This document shows positions 54,542 through 64,000 of a stretch of 64,000 bases of DNA, piece after piece; positions within the stretch are counted from its first letter, which is position 1, and every line of letters begins with the position of its first letter. The notes beneath the pieces were generated by a model, which did not search any database, was not told the DNA's origin, and saw only the letters and a program-made list of their open reading frames with translations. Source of the stretch: Sphingobacterium rhinopitheci. GTDB lineage: Bacteria > Bacteroidota > Bacteroidia > Sphingobacteriales > Sphingobacteriaceae. Location: assembly GCF_022627575.1 (NCBI RefSeq), contig NZ_JADEYQ010000016.1, positions 1-64,000 on the forward strand, written 5' to 3'. Both the position numbers and the translations under genes were made by a program.

Positions 54542-57094
54542 ATGGCTGAAGAAACAGAAAATGAAAACAACTTAGTACCTGCGAATGACAGGATTGTAAA
54601 AATCAATATTGAAGACCAGATGAAATCGGCCTACATCGATTATTCGATGTCCGTGATTGTATCTCGTGCTCTTCCTGACGCTCGAGATGGTCTTAAGCCT
54701 GTACATAGACGTGTGTTATATGGTATGGATGGTTTAGGAGTAGCATCTAGCAAGCCTTATAAAAAATCTGCACGTATTGTCGGTGAAGTTCTTGGTAAGT
54801 ATCACCCACATGGTGATTCATCAGTTTATGATACGATGGTACGTATGGCTCAACATTGGTCGTTGCGTTATCCATTAGTTGATGGCCAAGGTAACTACGG
54901 ATCATTGGATGGAGATCCTCCTGCTGCAATGCGTTATACGGAGGCTCGTCTTCGTAAGATGGCTGAAGAAATGTTGGCAGATTTAAAAAAAGACACTGTT
55001 GACTTTCAACCTAACTTTGATGACTCTGAAGAAGAGCCTACAGTATTACCTACTCGTATTCCTAATTTATTAGTAAATGGCGCTTCAGGTATTGCAGTAG
55101 GTATGGCTACAAATATGGCTCCACATAATCTTACAGAGGTTATAGATGGTACCATTGCTTATATAGACAATAGAGATATTGAAATATCGGAGTTAATGCA
55201 ATTCATCAAAGGCCCTGACTTCCCTACTGGCGGTATTATATATGGTCACAATGGTGTTCGTGATGCTTTCGAGACCGGTCGTGGACGTATTGTAATGCGT
55301 GCTACTGCGGAGATTGAAACTACGAAATCAGGCAAAGAAATTATCATCGTTACTGAGATTCCATTTTTAGTAAATAAAGCTGATATGATCAAACGTACAG
55401 TAGATCTTATCAACGAGAAAAAAATTGAAGGTATTTCGGAAATTCGTGACGAGTCATCGAAAGATGTACGTATAGTTTACGAAATAAAACGTGATTCAAA
55501 CGCTAATGTTGTATTAAACAATTTATACAAACACACCTCATTACAATCATCTTTCTCTGTAAATAATATTGCTCTTGTAAAAGGCAGACCAGTGATGATG
55601 AACCTTAAAGATATGATCCAAGTATTTGTGGAGCATAGACACGAGGTAGTAGTTCGTCGTACAAAATTTGAATTAGCAGAAGCTGAAAAACGCGCACATA
55701 TACTTGAAGGTTACTTAATAGCATTAGACCATTTAGATGAAGTAATAAAATTAATCCGTAGTTCAGATACACCTGAAGATGCGCGTATTGGTTTAATAGA
55801 AAAATTTGGATTATCTGATATTCAAGCACGTGCTATTCTAGATATGACATTACGCCGTCTTACAGGACTAGAGCGTGACAAGATCAAAGAAGAATATGCT
55901 GAATTAATGAAAACTATCGAATACTTACGTCAAATATTAGATGATGAGAGCCTGCGCTACAAAATCATCAAAGACGAATTAGTAGAAGTAAAAGAAAAAT
56001 TTGGTGATGAGCGACGTTCAGTGATCGTACATTCGGCAGAAGATATGACAATGGAAGATTTCATCGATGATGAAGAAATTGTCATTACTATTTCGCACAA
56101 TAGCTACGTGAAACGTACTCCGTTGTCAGATTACAAACGTCAAGGTCGAGGTGGTAAAGGTTCTATTGGATCAAACACACGCGATGAAGACTTTACGGAG
56201 CATATCATTACAGCTACGGCACACAATTACATGCTTCTATTTACAGAAGCGGGTCGTTGTTTCTGGCTACGAGCTTTTGAGATTCCTGAAGGAAGTCGTA
56301 CATCTCGTGGTAGAGCATTACAGAACATTATTAATGTACCTAAAGAAGAAAAGATAAAAGCATTCATCTTAGTGAAGAACTTGAAAGACCAAGAATACTT
56401 GGAGAATAACTTCATTATTATGTGTACGAAGCAAGGTACAATTAAGAAAACTTCATTAGAAGCATATTCTAGACCTAGAGCAAACGGTATCAATGCGATC
56501 AATATTAACGAAGGTGATCAATTAATCGAAGCTTGTTTAACAAGTGGTACAAGTGAAATTGTAATGGCATTACGCTCAGGACGTGCTATTCGCTTCAATG
56601 AATCTACAGTTCGACCTATGGGAAGAACAGCAACAGGTGTACGTGGAATAACCTTATCTAGTGCTACAGACGAAGTCGTAGGTATGATAAGTTTGAATAA
56701 CCCTGAGTCTACAGTATTAGTAGTTTCAGAAAAAGGTTATGGAAAGCGTACTGATATTGAAGATTATCGTATTACTAATCGTGGTGGTAAAGGTGTTAAA
56801 ACCATAAATGTAACCGATAAAACTGGTGAGCTAGTAGCCATCAAAGATGTAACAAACGACGAAGATTTGATGATAATCAACAAATCTGGCATAGTTATTC
56901 GTATAGGCGTAGATACATTACGTGTGATGGGCCGTGCAACACAGGGTGTTCGCTTAATTACATTGAAAGAAAATGATGAGATAGCATCTATTACTAAAGT
57001 AGTACGTGAAGAAGAGGAAGAAATTATAACCGACGAAGAAGGTGAGAATTTAGCCTCTGATTCAACAGAACAAACGGAAAACAACGAGGACTAA
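54542..57094 (+). CDS. gyrA: DNA gyrase subunit A
   Basis: This 850-aa subunit cuts and rejoins DNA. The N-terminal winged-helix/tower part has [20 protein letters not shown]; the catalytic Tyr is Tyr132 (in [10 protein letters not shown]). The quinolone region reads [15 protein letters not shown], with Ser93 and Asp97 at the E. coli Ser83 and Asp87 positions, so the usual resistance changes are absent. The six-bladed C-terminal domain begins about residue 500 and includes the gyrase-specific GyrA box [10 protein letters not shown], which distinguishes it from ParC. It ends in an acidic tail. Confidence 0.98.
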   Translation: MAEETENENNLVPANDRIVKINIEDQMKSAYIDYSMSVIVSRALPDARDGLKPVHRRVLYGMDGLGVASSKPYKKSARIVGEVLGKYHPHGDSSVYDTMVRMAQHWSLRYPLVDGQGNYGSLDGDPPAAMRYTEARLRKMAEEMLADLKKDTVDFQPNFDDSEEEPTVLPTRIPNLLVNGASGIAVGMATNMAPHNLTEVIDGTIAYIDNRDIEISELMQFIKGPDFPTGGIIYGHNGVRDAFETGRGRIVMRATAEIETTKSGKEIIIVTEIPFLVNKADMIKRTVDLINEKKIEGISEIRDESSKDVRIVYEIKRDSNANVVLNNLYKHTSLQSSFSVNNIALVKGRPVMMNLKDMIQVFVEHRHEVVVRRTKFELAEAEKRAHILEGYLIALDHLDEVIKLIRSSDTPEDARIGLIEKFGLSDIQARAILDMTLRRLTGLERDKIKEEYAELMKTIEYLRQILDDESLRYKIIKDELVEVKEKFGDERRSVIVHSAEDMTMEDFIDDEEIVITISHNSYVKRTPLSDYKRQGRGGKGSIGSNTRDEDFTEHIITATAHNYMLLFTEAGRCFWLRAFEIPEGSRTSRGRALQNIINVPKEEKIKAFILVKNLKDQEYLENNFIIMCTKQGTIKKTSLEAYSRPRANGINAININEGDQLIEACLTSGTSEIVMALRSGRAIRFNESTVRPMGRTATGVRGITLSSATDEVVGMISLNNPESTVLVVSEKGYGKRTDIEDYRITNRGGKGVKTINVTDKTGELVAIKDVTNDEDLMIINKSGIVIRIGVDTLRVMGRATQGVRLITLKENDEIASITKVVREEEEEIITDEEGENLASDSTEQTENNED

Positions 57095-57106
57095 TACATA
57101 AATAAC

Positions 57107-58204
57107 ATGAAAGCTGCATTTGCATCTGTAGTATTATTAAGTTTAAGCTTAACTGTTGAAGCTCAATCCAATCTAAAGGAGAGCTCCAACAGTTTTGCTC
57201 GTTATTCTAACACGGGTGATATCAAGCAATTAGAAAGTGCTAAAAAATTCATTGATGACGCGTACAAAACGAAACGAGATACTACAAACTCCAGAAACAA
57301 TATCCTTAGAGCGCTAATTTATAGCTCATTAGCATATGCTGATTCGACACAAAAAATTAAAACACCACAAGATCCAATTATTATCTCAAAAAAAGCTTTG
57401 GCAAAAATAAGGCCCCGAGATAAAGAAAATTTTGAAAGTGAGATTAATTATATAAATCAGAATCTTACAGCAACCTATATTTACCGTGCGAATAAGTTTA
57501 TAGAAAAAAAGGAATTTGATAAAGCGTATGAAAATTTCTTGGAGGTAGACAAATTAGGCGCTAAATCTAATGACATCACTAACAATTTGGCTTTACTAGC
57601 ATCACAAGCTGGAAAAACAGATGATGCTATCCTTTACTACAAAAGCCTTATTGAGCAATCTAATGCTGATGTAGATAAATATTTAGCTTTGGCGAAGTTA
57701 TATAAAGAAAAAGGGAATAATCAATTGTACTTAAATACGCTACAGGATGCTAGGGCTAAGTTTGAGAACAATAAAGAAGTATTGTTTCTTTTGATACAAA
57801 CTTTTGCGGAGAATAAATTTTATCCCGCTATCGTCACTATCATAGATGAAGCGATAAAATATGAACCTAACAATATAGATTTGTATTATTTAGGTGGATA
57901 TGCCAATGAAAGCTCTAATAATATTGAAGCTTCAAAGAAATATTATGATAAAGTTTTAGATTTAGATGAGAATAATTTTGATGCTAATTTAGCATTAGGC
58001 CTTATTTATCTAAATGAATTTTTGAGTGATAAAAATAACCTGGAGGCACAATATAATGCACAAACTTACCTATTGACAGCAAATAGTGTAAAGCCTTATG
58101 CTGTAAATGCATTAAAAGGCTTGGCTCTATATTATGAAACTACAAACGAGGAAGATCAATTGGATCGTGTCAATGTATTATTAAATCAATTATCAAACAA
58201 TTAG
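57107..58204 (+). CDS. Exported TPR protein 1
   Basis: This 365-aa protein has a signal peptide (MKAAFASVVLLSLSLTVEAQ) and tetratricopeptide-like repeats, for example DKAYENFLEVDKLGAKSNDI, GKTDDAILYYKSLIEQSNAD and ASKKYYDKVLDLDENNFDAN, which are likely to mediate protein contacts in the periplasm or outer membrane. It begins 12 bp after gyrA and precedes a second TPR gene by 16 bp, an order I have seen in Bacteroidota but with no known function. Confidence 0.82.
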   Translation: MKAAFASVVLLSLSLTVEAQSNLKESSNSFARYSNTGDIKQLESAKKFIDDAYKTKRDTTNSRNNILRALIYSSLAYADSTQKIKTPQDPIIISKKALAKIRPRDKENFESEINYINQNLTATYIYRANKFIEKKEFDKAYENFLEVDKLGAKSNDITNNLALLASQAGKTDDAILYYKSLIEQSNADVDKYLALAKLYKEKGNNQLYLNTLQDARAKFENNKEVLFLLIQTFAENKFYPAIVTIIDEAIKYEPNNIDLYYLGGYANESSNNIEASKKYYDKVLDLDENNFDANLALGLIYLNEFLSDKNNLEAQYNAQTYLLTANSVKPYAVNALKGLALYYETTNEEDQLDRVNVLLNQLSNN

Positions 58205-58220
58205 AAAGATATTAAAAAAG

Positions 58221-59387
58221 ATGAATTTAAGAAAGACAATCATTTTATCAGCTATTCTTGCTGCAGGAAGTACTGCTTTCGCACAATCAAGCAATGTAAA
58301 AAAAGCAGCTTCAAACATACAAGAATACGAAAAATTTAGAGCAGCAGGTACTCCACAATTAGGAGAGAAATTTCTAAATCTAGCTAAAGATGCTATAGAC
58401 TTAGCTATTGTTAATGACAAGACTAAAGATAATGCAGATACTTGGACATACTATTCTTTAATATATTCCAATTTAGCTGTAGATAAAAAAAGTACAGAAG
58501 ACGCAAAGAAAGCGGAAGAAGGCATCAAAACTGCTAAATCATTAGATAAAGATGCCAAAAACAAAGAGAATATCGGTGTAGCAGAGCAAACTCTTTATGC
58601 GTATAACTTTAATCAAGGAGTAGCTTTTTGGGAAGCTAGTGATTTCAACAATGCATATAACTCGTTTGACCAAGCTTTAGTATACGCTCCAGGCGATACT
58701 ACACTTACATATTATGCTGCATTAGCTGCTATTCAATCTTCTGATTATCCTAAAGGAATAGAGAAATACAAACAATTATTAGATAAGAGAGATTATTCTC
58801 AACACAAAACTGTAGTTGTTGATTTACCAAAATTATTCCTTTCCGTGAAGGATACAACTGCTGCTTTAGAATATGCTGCATTAGCAGCTAAAGAATATCC
58901 TAATGATAATAATGCGATAACTCAAAATATCGAATTAAATTTGATCGCCGGAAATGAAAGCAAAATTATTGCTGATATTCAATCTCAAATTACTAAAGAT
59001 AGCGGTAACAAAACATTATATTATTATTTAGGATTGGCTCAAAGTGCAAGTGGAAAAACAAAAGATGCTTATGAAGCATACAAAAAAGCTATAGCTATCG
59101 ACCCTAATTATACAGATGCTAACCTTAATGCAGCAGTGACGTTAATAAACTCTACGCGTGATGATATACAATTATTAAACGAAGATAAAAATTTAACAAA
59201 TACACAATATGCAGCTAAGATTGAAGCTTTAAAAGAGCAAATCAAACCTGCAGAAAACTATTTTGCTGCCGTTCTTAGTATCGAGCCTAAAAACGAAATG
59301 GCGTTAAAAGGATTAAAAAGCTTATACGATTTCTTACAATTAGAAGAAAAATCTCAAGAAATCCAAGCACGTATTGATGCTATATAA
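58221..59387 (+). CDS. Exported TPR protein 2
   Basis: This 388-aa protein has a signal peptide (MNLRKTIILSAILAAGSTAFAQ, longer than 20 when counted to the cut site) and TPR units such as NFNQGVAFWEASDFNNAYNS, YYYLGLAQSASGKTKDAYEA and ENYFAAVLSIEPKNEMALKG. It resembles TPR protein 1 in layout, suggesting a duplicated pair. It is the last gene before a 46-nt near-perfect inverted repeat (59401-59446). Confidence 0.82.
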   Translation: MNLRKTIILSAILAAGSTAFAQSSNVKKAASNIQEYEKFRAAGTPQLGEKFLNLAKDAIDLAIVNDKTKDNADTWTYYSLIYSNLAVDKKSTEDAKKAEEGIKTAKSLDKDAKNKENIGVAEQTLYAYNFNQGVAFWEASDFNNAYNSFDQALVYAPGDTTLTYYAALAAIQSSDYPKGIEKYKQLLDKRDYSQHKTVVVDLPKLFLSVKDTTAALEYAALAAKEYPNDNNAITQNIELNLIAGNESKIIADIQSQITKDSGNKTLYYYLGLAQSASGKTKDAYEAYKKAIAIDPNYTDANLNAAVTLINSTRDDIQLLNEDKNLTNTQYAAKIEALKEQIKPAENYFAAVLSIEPKNEMALKGLKSLYDFLQLEEKSQEIQARIDAI

Positions 59388-60090
59388 CAATAGTATTACT
59401 CTAAAACAAAGAAGGTGTCTATATATAGGCACCTTCTTTGTTTTAGAGCTTTCTTTAACTCACGTATATTTTCATCTGATACTGCCCTTTTTTTGATTTA
59501 TTGTGGCACAACGATTTTATTTCATTTGGTTCTATATGGAATTGAATTCTTTTGATTTTGTAAAAGCATTCAATATACCTCAATACTATTGACTCTATCA
59601 TTTTAATGTATATATGAATGATGGATTTTAACAATAAGACGCTTGCCTATAAAATAGTTGATGGTTCTCTGGTGTACTATTGCCAAAAGCTACATGAATG
59701 AGATACTCAGCTACAAGGTGCCCTCAATCTTTCGATATGAATAGAAATTGATAAAATAGGCATAGAATAAAATTTTAAGAAGTATGCTAGTCTGAAAGCT
59801 AGGCTACCTTTATATTGATAGATAAGAGCCTCAAAATCCAGTTTGCGCAACACCCTCATTGAAGAATCTAACGGGATGGTTAAAAAGGATATGCTCTAAA
59901 ATATTTGCAATATTTAGGTTTGAACTATTAGATAGTAAGACTTTAAATTATACTTTCATAGCGCTTTTTGGTCTCCTCTACCTATTCAATATTAAGGACA
60001 AAAAAAGAACAACTCCGCCATTTTTTGATGACCGGGTTCTCAATTTTTCACATCTTTTAGGCCGCCAAAGTTGTTATTCATATCTGTTTT
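59388..60090. other. Gap with long terminator and possibly decayed sequence
   Basis: After the terminator (59401-59446) about 640 bp shows no intact gene. Short open stretches (for example near 59620-59700) have broken frames, and a terminal 81-codon frame at 59859-60104 runs antisense into the next gene and looks accidental. I see no recognisable remnant. Confidence 0.4.
59401..59446 (+). terminator. Terminator of the gyrA-TPR-TPR unit
   Basis: A 23-bp stem, from CTAAAACAAAGAAGG (59401) to its complement ending at 59446, with one T-G pair and almost no loop. It is one of the longest hairpins in the window. Confidence 0.75.
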
Positions 60091-61179
60091 TCAGATATCC
60101 TTGACACATCTAAAGCCTACATTATTGGTAGGGCTATTTACCTCAGCCTTACCCCTAGCTCCAGCCTTGTACCTTTCGCAATACTGATCATTGCAAAGGA
60201 AAGATCCGCCCCTCTGTACGCGTTTCTCTAGATTAGGCTCCTGTGGGTCATATGAGCTATTAGGTCCCTTAGGATTAAGCTTAGGGCTATTTTGATAATA
60301 ATCTGCTTGATAATAATCAGCGCACCATTCCCAAACATTACCTTCCATATCATATAATCCATAGCCATTTGGTGGGAAAGATTTTACAGGTGATGCACCT
60401 ATAAATCCATCTTCAGCAATGTTTGTATTAGGAAATGTTCCTTGAAAAATATTTGCTAACCATTTTCCATTTTCCAATTTATGGGTCCCCCAATAATAAG
60501 TTTCTTGATCATGAACCCCTCCTTTAGCAGCATATTCCCATTCTGCTTCAGTAGGAAGTCTTTTACCAGCCCATTTAGCATAGGCTTCAGCATCTTCGAA
60601 AGCAATCTGAGTAACAGGTAGTCTTTCCCAATCTTTACTATTGGTACTCCCTTCGCCATCAGGCAGTTTCCAGTTGGCTCCAGCTACATAATCCCACCAT
60701 TGCAAGTGATTACTTAAATCAGAAACATGAGATTGACATATAAAAACCGCAGATCCAGGCACAAGTACGGCAGGATCTACCCCAGGAAAATCATTGGGAT
60801 TTAATTCACGCTCTGCCACTGTTATATATCCTGTTTCCTTCACAAACTGAGCATATTGCGCATTCGTTACTTCATGCTCATCAATATAAAAAGAGTTCAG
60901 TGTTACCTCATGTATAGGTTGAGCATCAGCAAAATTTAACGATCCCATTTTAAAAGTTCCTCCTGGTACAAATATCATTTTACTGCTGTCATTTACTATA
61001 CATGTAGGTGTAGACATACTCGATAAAAAGCTATGAGGCATATTAGTAGCCATATCTAGTTCTGCATCCAATGGAGAGGTATACACTAGTTGATTTCCTG
61101 TATATGGTCGAAAAGATAACATGGTACTAGCACCAATAACTAAAAGCATAATCAAGGAGCATATTTTATTCTTTTTCAT
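60091..61179 (-). CDS. Exported formylglycine-generating enzyme (SUMF1) homologue
   Basis: This 362-aa protein has a signal peptide (MKKNKICSLIMLLVIGASTM) and an FGE-sulfatase domain. FVPGGTFKMGS, FYIDEHEVTNAQYAQFV, RLPTEAEWEYAAKGG and YDMEGNVWEWCADYY are family hallmarks. GGSFLCNDQYCERYK holds both active-site cysteines (Cys329 and Cys334), so it may truly convert a sulfatase cysteine to formylglycine, unlike many Cys-less homologues. No sulfatase gene is in view. It lies about 80 bp downstream of a GH109-type gene on the same strand, with a terminator between. Confidence 0.9.
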   Translation of the reverse strand: MKKNKICSLIMLLVIGASTMLSFRPYTGNQLVYTSPLDAELDMATNMPHSFLSSMSTPTCIVNDSSKMIFVPGGTFKMGSLNFADAQPIHEVTLNSFYIDEHEVTNAQYAQFVKETGYITVAERELNPNDFPGVDPAVLVPGSAVFICQSHVSDLSNHLQWWDYVAGANWKLPDGEGSTNSKDWERLPVTQIAFEDAEAYAKWAGKRLPTEAEWEYAAKGGVHDQETYYWGTHKLENGKWLANIFQGTFPNTNIAEDGFIGASPVKSFPPNGYGLYDMEGNVWEWCADYYQADYYQNSPKLNPKGPNSSYDPQEPNLEKRVQRGGSFLCNDQYCERYKAGARGKAEVNSPTNNVGFRCVKDI

Positions 61180-61208
61180 TAACTAAAAATAATAAATTAT
61201 ACTAAAAA

Positions 61209-61240
61209 CAAAAGAGCCAACTATTAAATTGGCTCTTTTA
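61209..61240 (-). terminator. Terminator of the GH109-type gene
   Basis: AAAGAGCCAA (61211-61220) pairs with TTGGCTCTTT (61229-61238), with A-run before it (a T-run on the minus strand), between the GH109-type and FGE genes. Confidence 0.75.
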
Positions 61241-61261
61241 TTTATAAATATTTTAGGGTAA

Positions 61262-62671
61262 TCACACATTTAACTGCTTAGACGTATCCTTAGAAGTTTT
61301 GGCTTTAATAGGCGTATTACCACCCCCATTTAATGTAATATCTACAGGCTTATTAGTTTTCCAAGCACCTTGTGTAAAGTCAGGAATAGAAACACTCTTA
61401 CTATTCATAGCTACAGAATCACAGCTCAATGGTACGATTGCACTCCAAGTAGCGCCTTCGTATACCGGTTGATCGATAGGTAAACCATTGCGCAAACAAT
61501 CGATTAATCTCCAATCCATCATGAAGTCCATACCACCGTGACCACCTACTTGTTTTGCTAATTCACCAATATGCTTGATCAATTCAGGCGTGTATTTAGC
61601 ATACAATTCTTTCATTTGATCTTTACTAATGAAGCTATGACCGAAAGCAATATTCTCTGTAGGGTATTTCTGTGCGAAACCTTTAGTACCACTAAGCAAA
61701 TGTAAGCGTGAATAAGGACGAGGCGAAGTAACATCATGTTGTACCATCAACGTCTTACCTAATTCTGTTTTTATCAATGTAGTATCCATGTTACCACGGT
61801 ATTTTTTACCTACAAACTCTTGGAAGAAAGAATCCTTAGCCGCTAATTCACGAGCTTTGTCACCCATCATAAAATCAGCAGTTTGCATAGCTACTAGATG
61901 CGTCATTCTGTCACCAGAATTGATATTCATACACTGTGCAATTGGACCAATACCATGTGTCGGGTATAAATTACCGTTCAATTTGATATTCTCACGCAAA
62001 CGCCACATGTTATCATATCCATTTTTATTAAAATTAAGATCTAATAAATCATGAATATAAGCACCTTCAGCATGAATTAACTCACCAAATAATCCCTGAC
62101 GAGTCATATTCAATGTTAACATTTCGAAAAAGTCATAACAACAGTTTTCTAACATCATACAATGTTTTTTCGTTGCTTCAGATGTTTTTACGACTTCCCA
62201 ACATTCTTTTACTGTCAAACCAATAGGCACCTCACAAGCAACGTGACTACCTGCTTTCATCGACTCAATAGCCATTGGAGCATGGTATTCCCATGGTGTA
62301 CAAATATAAACTAAATCTAATTCTTCGTTTTTCAATAATTGTTTCCAACCATCTTCACCCGAATATGCTTTAGCTTCTTTAAGACCTTTATTAGTTAATA
62401 TTTTTTGATTTTTTGCTACTCTATCTGCATATTTATCACAAAGAGCAACAATCTCTACACCTTCTATATATGATAAGCGATCAACTGCACCAGGTCCACG
62501 CATACCTAGGCCAATTACAGCTACTCTTACTTTATCAATTTTTGGTGCTGCATATCCCCACATATTAAAACGTGGTGCCGCTAAAGCTTCTGTATTTATT
62601 GCTGGTACAGCTAATGCTGCTGCAGATAATAAAGACGCTTTCTTTAAAAAATCTCTTCTATTAGAACTCAT
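61262..62671 (-). CDS. GH109-type NAD-dependent glycosidase (Gfo/Idh/MocA fold)
   Basis: This 469-aa protein has a twin-arginine signal (SSNRRDFLKKASLLSAAALA), as expected for an enzyme exported with bound NAD. VRVAVIGLGMRGPGAVDRL is the NAD loop. ICTPWEYHAPMAIESMKAG, GELIHAEGAYIHDL, LYPTHGIGPIAQCMNI, GHGGMDFMMDWRLIDCL and TWSAIVPLS match the Elizabethkingia GH109 alpha-N-acetylgalactosaminidase pattern segment by segment. That family removes alpha-GalNAc, including the blood-group A sugar, by an oxidation-elimination mechanism. Substrate within the family is unproven; other retaining/inverting specificities exist. Two AAACGTTT palindromes lie about 210-240 bp upstream. Confidence 0.85.
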   Translation of the reverse strand: MSSNRRDFLKKASLLSAAALAVPAINTEALAAPRFNMWGYAAPKIDKVRVAVIGLGMRGPGAVDRLSYIEGVEIVALCDKYADRVAKNQKILTNKGLKEAKAYSGEDGWKQLLKNEELDLVYICTPWEYHAPMAIESMKAGSHVACEVPIGLTVKECWEVVKTSEATKKHCMMLENCCYDFFEMLTLNMTRQGLFGELIHAEGAYIHDLLDLNFNKNGYDNMWRLRENIKLNGNLYPTHGIGPIAQCMNINSGDRMTHLVAMQTADFMMGDKARELAAKDSFFQEFVGKKYRGNMDTTLIKTELGKTLMVQHDVTSPRPYSRLHLLSGTKGFAQKYPTENIAFGHSFISKDQMKELYAKYTPELIKHIGELAKQVGGHGGMDFMMDWRLIDCLRNGLPIDQPVYEGATWSAIVPLSCDSVAMNSKSVSIPDFTQGAWKTNKPVDITLNGGGNTPIKAKTSKDTSKQLNV

Positions 62672-62876
62672 AGTATTTTAGGGTTTTCAATTTCATTAGT
62701 ACATTAAAGGGGACAAAAGCCCCCTCTAAATTCACCTATTTTAAAACAAACTAAACAGTCAACTTTCAAATAACCAAATAATCGAATATGGTTTAATGGT
62801 TATGGACAGTACATCATTCTGTATTGTCTATACAATTATAGTCCTTAATTCTTACAATAAAAAATAAAAAAAGAAC

Positions 62877-62910
62877 GCAAACGTTTGCCCTAAATTACGT
62901 AAACGTTTGT
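62877..62910. promoter_or_regulatory. Tandem AAACGTTT palindromes (LacI-type operator candidates)
   Basis: GCAAACGTTTGC (62877-62888) and the 8-bp core AAACGTTT at 62901-62908 have centres 22 bp apart, two turns of helix, as in dimer/tetramer repressor sites. LacI-family regulators use such CG-centred palindromes. The site lies between the tolC-like gene and the GH109-type gene, both on the minus strand, upstream of the latter. Confidence 0.5.
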
Positions 62911-62932
62911 CTATTGTAATAAGCATTAATAG

Positions 62933-64000
62933 CTAAAAATCAATTCTACCTACTAATTCCTTTAATTGTATTTCTGAAAGTTTAGCCTGTAATTTTGCTG
63001 CATTGTATCGAGATACAGCATCTATATAATTCTCTTGCGCATCTCTAAATTCGACCGTACTTATAGTTCCTATCTTGTATTTATCCAAAGTAATATTTAA
63101 ATTTTGACGTGCAATAGCTTCATTTTTTTCCTCTATTGTAGACAAAGCTATATTAGTACGGTAAATTTGAAAGGCTTGGGTCATTGCGGTTTCTAAAAAA
63201 ACAGTCTGTTGATTATATAGCAAACCAGCATTATCTATTTGTATCCTTGCAATACGTTCATTGCGACGTTGATTCAAGCCGTCAAAAATATTTAATGATG
63301 CCGTAACCCCATAATTCAAGCCTTTAGCTCTAGATTGTGCAACGAATCCAAGACTTGATTCAGACCTAGAGAAATTATATCCTGCATTCAGTCGAACAGT
63401 CGGATACCTATTAGCCTTTATGGTTTTCAACTCCAATTCAGCTATACGCTTAGCTAAACCGATATTCAACAAATCTGGATTATGCTCTTTTGCTTGCGAC
63501 AACAAAGTAGATAATTGTAAGTTATCATCAATAAGAACGTCGTCTACCACAGTGAACGCTGTAGACAGATCACGTACCAAAAGGCTATTTAGCGTAGTCT
63601 TCAAATTATTTACAACACTCTCTTGGACTAAGCGTGCAGACTCATCTGCATTTAGATTTACTTGAACATTGAGTACTTCTAAACGCGCAGCCTTACCTAT
63701 TTCAAATCTATTCTCTGCAGTCTTCAATCGATCACGAGAAATAAAGATACTTGAATCTATCGCATTCAATAAATTTTGTTGCTCGACAATAGTATAATAG
63801 GTAGTTATCACATCAGATACACGTTGTAATATGGTACTCTTCAGTTGTAATTGTCCTTGCTTATGGAGCTCTTTAAAAGTATCATATCTAGAAAACATAC
63901 CTAGCCCATCAAATATAGTCCAGCCAACACTAACGCCATAGGTCAAACTATTATTTTTAGCATTATCTAAAGATCTTACCTCTCCATTCTGTTGTGTTTG
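62933..64000 (-). CDS. TolC-family outer-membrane efflux protein (partial, 3' part)
   Basis: The frame is open to the right edge of the window, so only the C-terminal 355 or so residues are seen. Two OEP repeats are visible: VGWTIFDGLGMFSRYDTFKE and, later, TASLNIFDGLNQRRNERIA, each followed by long heptad helices, for example LERV-type coiled coils and TLDKYKIGTISTVEFRDAQE. These form the periplasmic tunnel and the 12-stranded outer-membrane barrel. Partner RND or MFP genes would be expected outside the window. Confidence 0.9.
   Translation of the reverse strand, partial: QTQQNGEVRSLDNAKNNSLTYGVSVGWTIFDGLGMFSRYDTFKELHKQGQLQLKSTILQRVSDVITTYYTIVEQQNLLNAIDSSIFISRDRLKTAENRFEIGKAARLEVLNVQVNLNADESARLVQESVVNNLKTTLNSLLVRDLSTAFTVVDDVLIDDNLQLSTLLSQAKEHNPDLLNIGLAKRIAELELKTIKANRYPTVRLNAGYNFSRSESSLGFVAQSRAKGLNYGVTASLNIFDGLNQRRNERIARIQIDNAGLLYNQQTVFLETAMTQAFQIYRTNIALSTIEEKNEAIARQNLNITLDKYKIGTISTVEFRDAQENYIDAVSRYNAAKLQAKLSEIQLKELVGRIDF

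Noticed and set aside
59859..60104. 81-codon plus-strand frame before the FGE gene
   Set aside because: It runs antisense into the FGE 3' end, lacks a leader and looks like no known protein.
1..64000. CRISPR array, rRNA operon, prophage or restriction-modification genes
   Set aside because: No regularly spaced direct repeats, no rRNA-like sequence and no phage or restriction proteins were seen.

Overview
The window looks like chromosomal DNA from a low-G+C Bacteroidota, most likely Sphingobacteriaceae (Sphingobacterium-like). The evidence is a SusC/SusD pair, a PorV-free but typical set of Bacteroidota envelope lipoproteins, GIN-domain (DUF2807) protein, GH109 and GH110 glycosidases, -7 boxes of the TAnnTTTG type, A-rich translation starts and an ISAon1-type transposase. 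The genus call is an inference from gene families; no rRNA is present to test it.

Positions 1 to about 32,000 are an accessory, IS-scarred region. It opens with the 5' end of an ISAon1-family transposase and a complete two-frame IS3 element with a -1 slippage site. Next come a translationally coupled AGCS amino-acid symporter and NhaA antiporter. A four-gene cassette (6080-12520) follows: a large-subunit catalase, an SbnA-like PLP synthase, an FAD/NAD(P)-binding protein and a Y4yA-type PLP decarboxylase. The cassette is richer in G+C by eye and lies between two decayed IS3 copies of the same type, in the same orientation. A shred of a second nhaA gene is fused to the right-hand relic. This cassette is the best candidate for an undescribed biosynthetic system. 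After it come a glycerophosphodiesterase facing a SusC-SusD-DUF218 operon, an outer-membrane phospholipase A, a cupin, a zinc-ribbon protein, TerC, a GH110 alpha-1,3-galactosidase, a GadC-like permease and an oxalate decarboxylase with an AEC transporter. Five ungapped copies of a 27-bp sequence matching the IS3 right end are scattered here, four of them without an associated transposase.

Positions 32,000 to 46,000 hold two tandem MHS-family transporters, MgtE, a Cof-type HAD phosphatase, a methyltransferase, tRNA-Lys(UUU), a membrane protein that looks like a degenerate LytS-type kinase, a periplasmic catalase with an ankyrin partner, an unrecognised lipoprotein, a GIN-domain protein and an exported tyrosine phosphatase.

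Positions 46,000 to 59,400 are mostly housekeeping: rpsF-rpsR-rplI, lysC-lysA, serC-serA, gyrA and two exported TPR proteins. The right end (60,000-64,000) carries an exported formylglycine-generating-enzyme homologue, a GH109-type NAD-dependent glycosidase with two AAACGTTT palindromes upstream, and the 3' part of a TolC-family outer-membrane protein.

Functional themes that recur are peroxide defence (two catalases of different type), proton or pH handling (NhaA, GadC-like permease, oxalate decarboxylase), and host or mucin glycan use (GH110, GH109, FGE homologue, SusCD). These groupings are inferences from gene content.
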